NCBI GenBank assembly: GCA_028565635.1
Contig: JAOXYB010054190.1
Span: forward strand, 1-11,333
Length of the DNA stretch: 11,333 nt
Source of the DNA: Phoronis ovalis
Lineage: Eukaryota; Phoronida; Phoronidae
Reading direction: 5' to 3'
The notes under the pieces are model-generated. The model did no database searches, was not told the DNA's origin, and saw nothing but the letters and a program-made list of their open reading frames with translations. The position numbers and the translations under genes are program-made. How positions within the stretch are numbered: position 1 is the first letter of the stretch; each line of letters opens with the position of its first letter. This document shows, piece after piece, positions 6,966-11,333 of the stretch.

Positions 6966-7235
6966 AAAGATCTGCCACATGTATGGACTTTGGTCTATGC
7001 CATTGGTACATCCATACTGGGAATAACAAGTAAACACAGTGTATTGCTAACAGCCTGTAGAATAGCCACTGTACAGATCAATACCAATGAATTACCAATA
7101 GTGAGTGTACAGTCACTGTGGCACATAGAGAAAAATTTAAGAACGTGCATTCTTTTGATACATAAATTAATAATTTTAGGAGGCTTTGCATGGCTGTTGT
7201 TGTATGTGTTAGGAGTACTTCAAAAAATTATATAG
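6966..7235 (+). other. Unrecognised 89-codon open frame with hydrophobic C-terminus
   Basis: The open stretch begins after an acceptor-like CTGTACAG (6959) and stops at TAG 7233-7235. It lacks an ATG near its start. It reads LVYAIGTSILGITSKHSVLL in its first part and ends with one predicted membrane segment (LIILGGFAWLLLYVLGVLQ). It lies where the missing Nup93 exons would be expected, but I see no Nup93 similarity in any of the three forward frames. It could be chance, a remnant of inserted DNA, or an exon of something unknown. Confidence 0.2.
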
Positions 7236-7319
7236 TTAACCACTCCTGTTTATCATGATATGTTGAAAAATAAATTACATGAATTGTGCTTTATTTGGTT
7301 ATCTTTCAATTTTTCACAG

Positions 7320-7438
7320 AATCACGAAGAAGTGTTGGAATAAATGAACAAGTTATTAGCTCAAGTACTGTCTCAAGCTCCTGCACCACAGTCAAACAAG
7401 GACAGGCTTAAGGCAGTAGCACTAAACATTGCAGAAAG
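7320..7438 (+). pseudogene. Nup93-like exon with in-frame stop codon
   Basis: The acceptor TTTTCACAG and donor AAAG|GTATGT are both good. It reads NHEEVLE, TAA (7341-7343), then [20 protein letters not shown] and [12 protein letters not shown]. The stop replaces a Leu codon of the family (one base from TTA). The clean splice sites and otherwise intact sequence suggest the break is recent. This exon should be followed in the protein by the one at 3953-4155. Confidence 0.9.
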
Positions 7439-7808
7439 GTATGTAAAGAAGATGCTTAGGATCTTTTGCATATAGGTACAAAAAATACAATATTGAATAT
7501 CAGATGTTCATTAGACTGGTGTACAGCCTTTAAAAAATGTGTATAAGAAGAGATACAATACATTTAGAGAATCAGAAACAAGATATTGACTACAATAACT
7601 ATAAACATAGTTTATACCAAAGTGCACGAAAAAAAGAAAATCATCTTATACATGTTTTAGAATTGTAGATAGGAAATATGTCAATTTTTGTAACCTGCTG
7701 TTTGCCAGCAATCATGTTTATAACCCTATCTAAAATCCTGAGACATTTTGCTATTCTTTTTTTACTTCTGTCAATGAAGTCACTAATTTTAAAATTAACT
7801 ACAAGTGT
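7439..7808. other. Intronic spacer and 3' flank of copy B
   Basis: No gene is supported. The 60-codon plus-strand frame at 7678-7860 partly overlaps the 3' end of copy B as antisense and is judged chance. No AATAAA is seen for copy B; a weak AGTAAA on the minus strand is at 7761-7766. Confidence 0.45.
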
Positions 7809-8455
7809 TTATGGTAGTGCTTGGTCTCTTGATGCTCGTGCGCCTAAATTAATCGGATAGAATGGTCCAAAACTGTTGGTATGGATGTTACAGTCTACAA
7901 GCCTGAAGTTTCCATTATTTTCGGCATGATGAGTAGCAGCAGCATACATGAACCTGTTTCTCATTTCCTGTACTCTCAGATTAACCAGATGATTGTGGTA
8001 ATCCTTGTAATCTTGTGCAGGTACAGGATTGTTCGGTCTTAACAGTGGTGCAGGTTCTTGGTCATCAGGCAATGCTTTTAGGTCAGTAGGATCATCTTCA
8101 ACGACATCATCAAATAAATGCATCCTCATATCACCATCGTTATCATTAGCCACCTCGCCACCATCTTTATGATCATCCTGCCCCTTTGATACATTTTTTT
8201 CTTGCTCCTGACATATGAACATGTAGTGGTCATTTTCCATTACTGACGGTGTGCATTCAGGGTTTATCAGCTTTTGCAGAACTAAAAGAGTTGCCATTAG
8301 AAAGTACAAGAGGCTGCTGTGGCTAAGCAACATCACTGCTGTTGTTACGAACCATATGACGGTTACATGTTGTGCAGCTGATATATGCTGTTCAGTAGGA
8401 TCCAGTCTGTCTTTCTGCATGTTGCGATTGGCTATTTCTTGGTCGATGTTATCTC
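7809..8455 (-). CDS. Copy B coding exon 3: membrane segment and acidic tail
   Basis: The acceptor CTTATTTCAG ends at 8456. It encodes 214 residues: a charged lead (DNIDQEIANRNMQKDRLDPT), the hydrophobic segment, a Cys-containing stretch (CTPSV..HYMFICQEQEKN), a long Asp/Glu-rich tract and the NLRVQEMRNRF motif. Copy A keeps only the last motif. Confidence 0.78.
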
Positions 8456-9406
8456 CTGAAATAAGATAGCACGGACTTATCAAATTCTAAATTTTCTCAA
8501 GCAATATGTCAAATTATTTGTATAACAGGACATCAAATTCTAAGCACCAATTAACTGTTATATACTTACATGTATGTACTTTCCATATGCCTATTGCTCT
8601 ACGTCATATATGCACTGCCCAAATATATTTGATATTTGAACAGACTTGAACCTACCTGGATCATTAATTATGTCATCTTCTGGTGCTTCTTGTGCTGTAG
8701 TGATGGATGACTCGGGTAGAGATTCAGTCTCTGCAAGACTGTTTTTGAACTGAGAAGACTGAGGTTCTATGAGCCGAGGAACAGGTTGTTGTGAAGGCTC
8801 TTGTGCAGTATTGATGGGCGAGTCAGATAGAGCTTCATTATTGGTGGATAGGTCAGCTAGAGTTTCAGTCTCTTTGTTAGTGTTTCTGAACTGAGAAACC
8901 TGAGGTTCTATGAGCTGAGGAACTGGTTGTTGTGAAGGCTCTTGTGCAGTATTGATGGGCGAGTCAGATAGAGCTTCAGTATTGGTGGATAGCTCAGCTG
9001 GAGTTTTATTCTCTTCGTTAATGTTTCTGAACTGAGAAACCTGAGGTTCTATGAGCTGAGGAACTGGTTGTTGTATAGAACCCACAGTACTTTGAGTTTC
9101 ATTTGTCCCCACTCCACTGTCAACCAAACTGAAATGTAATTGAAAGAACTGGACTGGTATGAAACTTGGATATTTATTTTGTTAAAATCGAATTGAAATG
9201 CTTAATATGAGTAGTATCATTCGTTACAAGCCTTCTAGTAATTTTACTAAATCAAATCTATAAACTTACAGTAAGAGAGTATTACATGCATAATGGTATG
9301 TATTTTAATTCGCTTTAATTTCTACATACCTGCCAACATCGTTTCCCTTTTCTGTCTGTTGACTGTCATCACGTATCACTGAATGGGAATCTGTACCATC
9401 TTCCAT
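7809..9406 (-). CDS. Repeat-containing single-region membrane protein of unknown family, copy B (three coding exons)
   Basis: I do not recognise this family. Coding exons on the minus strand: 9406-9330 (MEDGTDSHSVIRDDSQQ), 9128-8656 and 8455-7809. All borders are GT-AG (GGCAG|GTATGT, TTTCAG|T, CCAG|GTAGGT, TTTCAG|GA) and the phases join to one frame of about 398 residues ending in TAA 7809-7811. Residues 1-184 are acidic and Gln/Pro/Ser-rich, with three QPVPxLIEPQxSQF repeats. A hydrophobic stretch at about 214-243 (VIWFVTTAVMLLSHSSLLYF and on) would span the membrane once, or form a tight hairpin. The following part is acidic (DDVVEDDPTDL) and ends with PVPAQDYKDYHNHLVNLRVQ, the motif repeated in copy A. 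There is no N-terminal signal peptide. The same intron phases and near-identical start of exon 2 (LVDSGVGTNETQST) show common origin with copy A at 232-1117. Confidence 0.78.
8656..9128 (-). CDS. Copy B coding exon 2: 47-residue repeat region
   Basis: The exon begins with T completing a Ser codon, then LVDSGVGTNETQST, and ends DDIINDP with G left over at the donor CCAG|GTAGGT. It is almost wholly made of the QQPVPQLIEPQVSQFRN repeat units. Confidence 0.8.
8680..9073 (-). repeat. Three tandem coding repeats, 141-bp period, in copy B
   Basis: The landmark tgaggttctatgagc (plus strand) starts at 9042, 8901 and 8760, exactly 141 bp apart. Units 1 and 2 encode 47 residues each (QQPVPQLIEPQVSQF...SDSPINTAQEPS) and are nearly identical. 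Unit 3 is shorter by about ten residues and more diverged. Copy A has one corresponding unit. Confidence 0.93.
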
Positions 9407-9426
9407 GGTTGCCAATACCCAATGCT
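9330..9426 (-). CDS. Copy B exon carrying the start codon
   Basis: The acceptor ATCATTGCAG precedes 9426. Twenty bases of leader are followed by ATG at 9406-9404 in a good context (ACCATGG). It codes 25 residues and leaves AG at the donor GCAG|GTATGT. The matching exon in copy A is 1130-1044. Confidence 0.8.
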
Positions 9427-9890
9427 CTGCAATGATAATGTAAAGGATTTTATCTCAGTCTGCTTAATTTTTTTATTTGGCTTATAGTTATAGATAATCA
9501 GATTATATACACATTAACTTGTTGACTTTGATAAACTATAACTTGACATTGTAGTGATTGTGCGATCAACATTTAGCATGTGCTTTTGTCTTGTTATAAG
9601 CTGGCATTTCTTGAGAATTCCGGTAAAACAATTTAGTGATTCTAAATGGTTTGTCGTTTTCCAGAATCAAATGTTGTAAGAACTAAGTATGTGCTACCCA
9701 GGAAATTCTCGAAAGTGCTTAATATATACTTAAGCTTTACATTTGTGCTACAATCTAAGATCATACTTTCAGTAAACTGCATGTGCAATGTGAAATCACA
9801 TTTTCGTGGTTTAAGAATATTACAGATTACATGTGGTTTACCCAGTCTTATGTTCACTTATTTTTCTAAGTTAACCTAGCAAATGAATAG

Positions 9891-10614
9891 ATTGTTGTGG
9901 TATCTTAACTATGGTGCTAAGCATTTTAAAATTTGATTTACTTTGAACAAATACCATCATCTAGTTCTGACAAACAAAAGATTAAAATTTGGTGTCTGTT
10001 CTGGGAGTTTTTGAAAACTAAATGCCAGAATAAATGGGACACATCGTATTACACTGACGTTATTGTGAATAACAAGCTGCAACAATACAATTCTCGTCAA
10101 AATGCAGCAAACAATGAAAACATAAGACTTGTTTCTCTGTCGGTTTTCAGTTTGGCTATCTTATCAAATAGCCTGTTAACTGGCTGACTTTGATCAACTA
10201 TAACCGGACATTTGTAGGGACTACGCAATCAAATTGTAGCACATTGTATGTAATATTGACCTTGTTATTGTATGGTATTTATTGAGAAATTAGGAAATGG
10301 GTGTTCAAATTGTTTTTCCTTATCCAGTGCTGCACGGGCACACAGTATGCTACTGCTGGGTTAATTATCTTACCCATGTTTTACATTCTACTTCTGGTAA
10401 ACTGTGTGACATATTGAATTATGACAAAGCACTTTTCATTTGATTTATTGTCTAAAATATTATAAACAATTTTCAGGTTTGCAACAAGTCTATTGACTTC
10501 TTGAAGTGTTGTGGTATCTTAACCACATTCATTTTGTGTGATAGGCTTGCACGAGTCTGTATTGACACTATATTAATAAATTAATGATAAGAGTGTTGTG
10601 GTATCTTAACCACA
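9891..10614. repeat. Three copies of the palindrome TGTGGTATCTTAACCACA
   Basis: The copies are at 9891-9910 (right arm decayed), 10506-10527 and 10593-10614. The two good copies share GTGTTGTGGTATCTTAACCA and CA, with arms TGTGGT and ACCACA. TGTGGT is the Runx core sequence, so each copy would offer two facing sites; this use is inference. In the copy A intron only a loose relative (TTGTGGTATTCTACCCAC, 1795-1812) is seen. Confidence 0.75.
10112..10485. repeat. Intronic block shared with copy A (matches about 1131-1475)
   Basis: This is the counterpart of the block at 1131-1475, with the first 250 bases nearly identical (for example caactataaccggacattt and ttgttattgtatggtattta). It is separated from the start-codon exon by about 680 bp of less similar sequence, including a diverged copy of itself. 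Confidence 0.8.
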
Positions 10615-10998
10615 ATCGGAGCCAACATTCTGTGATATTGAATACTGAAGGGGGCTTTGTTTACTTTAGATTGGTCTCAGTCTGTATAAAAGTCTGTAAC
10701 ACCTAGCTAGTTATAAAATTTTCACTATTATGCGTCTTTTATTTATATAATTATGTGATGGTTTATGGCTTTAAACCAGAAAAGTCCATTTTTATTTAAA
10801 TACTAAAAACAACAAATTTATTGATATTACTGAAGAAATAAGAGTATCGTCAACTACCAGACATTAACTTTGATATAACCCCTCATTAACCTGTTGAGAG
10901 AATACATTTATTTTACAATGATGTTATACGATAACAAACATGGCGACTACCATGTTGTTCAAAAAGCTTGTTTGTTTCTTATTTATTCACTTTCTTAC

Positions 10999-11145
10999 CT
11001 TTCGTATTCTTAATAGCTGTATCAGTTAAGCTTCCAGTTAATTGTTACAATCAGGATGATAAATCTAGATAACGTTTGATCTTTCAGTAAAAGAAGTTTG
11101 TATTTGAATCTGTGATATGTGACGAACACGATGGCTTATAATTCT
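10999..11145 (-). other. Probable non-coding first exon of copy B
   Basis: The donor AAAG|GTAAGA on the minus strand ends the exon at 10999, at the place matching the copy A donor at 2041. The sequence is diverged from copy A except near the donor and the upstream motifs. The upper limit is inferred from the promoter-like motif at 11147. Confidence 0.5.
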
Positions 11146-11146
11146 A

Positions 11147-11166
11147 GCGCATGAGCAACAGGAAGT
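11147..11166 (-). promoter_or_regulatory. Promoter-like motif of copy B: GCGCATGAGCA plus Ets-like core
   Basis: GCGCATGAGCA (11147-11157) followed by AGGAAGT (11160-11166) matches copy A at 2180-2190 and 2200-2206, with a shorter spacer. Preservation while the rest has diverged suggests a promoter role. The E2F and E-box sites of copy A are missing. Confidence 0.45.
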
Positions 11167-11333
11167 GGCTAGATAGTCCCAAAAGGCAGGGGGTCAAAAT
11201 TTACTTTTATTATGTAGAATATTGTAGAGACATTTTGTAAAAGGTTTTAAGACTGGAAATGTCATAGCAGTGCATGTATGTAAAAATATCTTCACAAGTA
11301 AATTATTTTTTAATAAAACAACTGGAAAGTCCA
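11158..11333. repeat. Upstream flank of copy B related to 2195-2655
   Basis: Shared landmarks with the copy A flank are ggaagtgg, the acttttattat segment, tgtaaaaggttttaagactggaaatgtcata and tcttcacaagtaaattattttttaataaaac. This shows that the duplicated unit continues past the end of the window. Confidence 0.65.

Larger units (their letters stand above)
6609..7438 (+). pseudogene. Nup93 pseudogene fragment (two internal exons, frameshifts and stop)
   Basis: Two pieces match internal parts of Nup93 that come before the exons at 3953-5516. Piece 1 (6609-6808) matches the central solenoid: AVYCIISGCDSDDVYSDVAE, then WLKPSQLYYE, then ADDADSSQTTQDRPTLSQLQ and TRLLEEYGELH, in three different frames. 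Piece 2 (7320-7438) reads NHEEVLE[24 protein letters not shown] and [12 protein letters not shown], flanked by TTTCACAG and AAAG|GTATGT. The family has Leu where this copy has TAA (7341-7343). About 160 residues that lie between the two pieces in the family are not found between 6809 and 7319. The damage makes this a broken partial copy. The most likely source is a tandem duplication of the Nup93 region. Confidence 0.88.
9427..10998 (-). other. Long first intron of copy B
   Basis: No conserved coding sequence is present. Plus- and minus-strand frames of 71-84 codons at 9642-10187 do not match anything in the related intron of copy A as protein. The intron holds a diverged block at 9480-9800, the well-conserved block at 10112-10485, three copies of a short palindrome (9891-10614), and a YY1-like ATGGCG element at 10936-10946. 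Confidence 0.6.

Noticed and set aside
8251-8469. Plus-strand 72-codon frame
   Set aside because: It is antisense to copy B's third coding exon, where the minus-strand frame has splice sites, a membrane segment and the family motif.
9642-10187. Frames of 71-84 codons on both strands in the copy B intron
   Set aside because: They overlap one another on opposite strands and fall in sequence that is only conserved as DNA, not as protein, in the copy A intron.

Overview
The window is animal nuclear DNA, AT-rich and intron-bearing, most likely from an invertebrate. The basis is GT-AG spliced exons, a eukaryotic-type tRNA gene with internal promoter boxes and no encoded CCA, MITE-like repeats, and exons of the nuclear pore scaffold protein Nup93. 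No bacterial operon, CRISPR array or virus is visible. The species cannot be named from the sequence.

Layout. 1-2200, minus strand: a two-coding-exon gene for an unrecognised repeat protein (copy A), with a non-coding first exon and a promoter-like segment. 2200-3270: repeats and AT-rich spacer. 3274-3592: a MITE-like element with inverted ends and a 7-bp target duplication. 3953-5516, plus strand: the last four Nup93 exons, ending at the conserved C-terminus. 5517-6017: 3' UTR and flank. 6018-6088, minus strand: tRNA-Gly(UCC). 6609-7438, plus strand: two more Nup93 exons that belong upstream of the first set in the protein. They carry two frameshifts and a nonsense codon and lack the exons between them, so they form a pseudogene fragment. 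7809-11160, minus strand: copy B of the repeat-protein gene, complete, with a membrane segment and about 398 residues. Its long first intron contains a block nearly identical to the intron of copy A.

The order [minus gene A] - [Nup93 last exons] - [Nup93 internal exons, broken] - [minus gene B] is best explained by tandem duplication of one unit. In that unit the minus-strand gene lies nested inside the Nup93 intron that precedes the final four exons. The window would start inside that intron in unit 1 and end inside it in unit 2, which predicts another set of Nup93 last exons beyond position 11333.

The two minus-strand paralogues have diverged quickly. Copy B carries a 141-bp (47-codon) coding repeat in its middle exon. 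Copy A has lost the membrane segment, joins the middle exon directly to the C-terminal motif, and has duplicated that different motif, also with a 141-bp period. The product belongs to no family I recognise and is the most novel item here.
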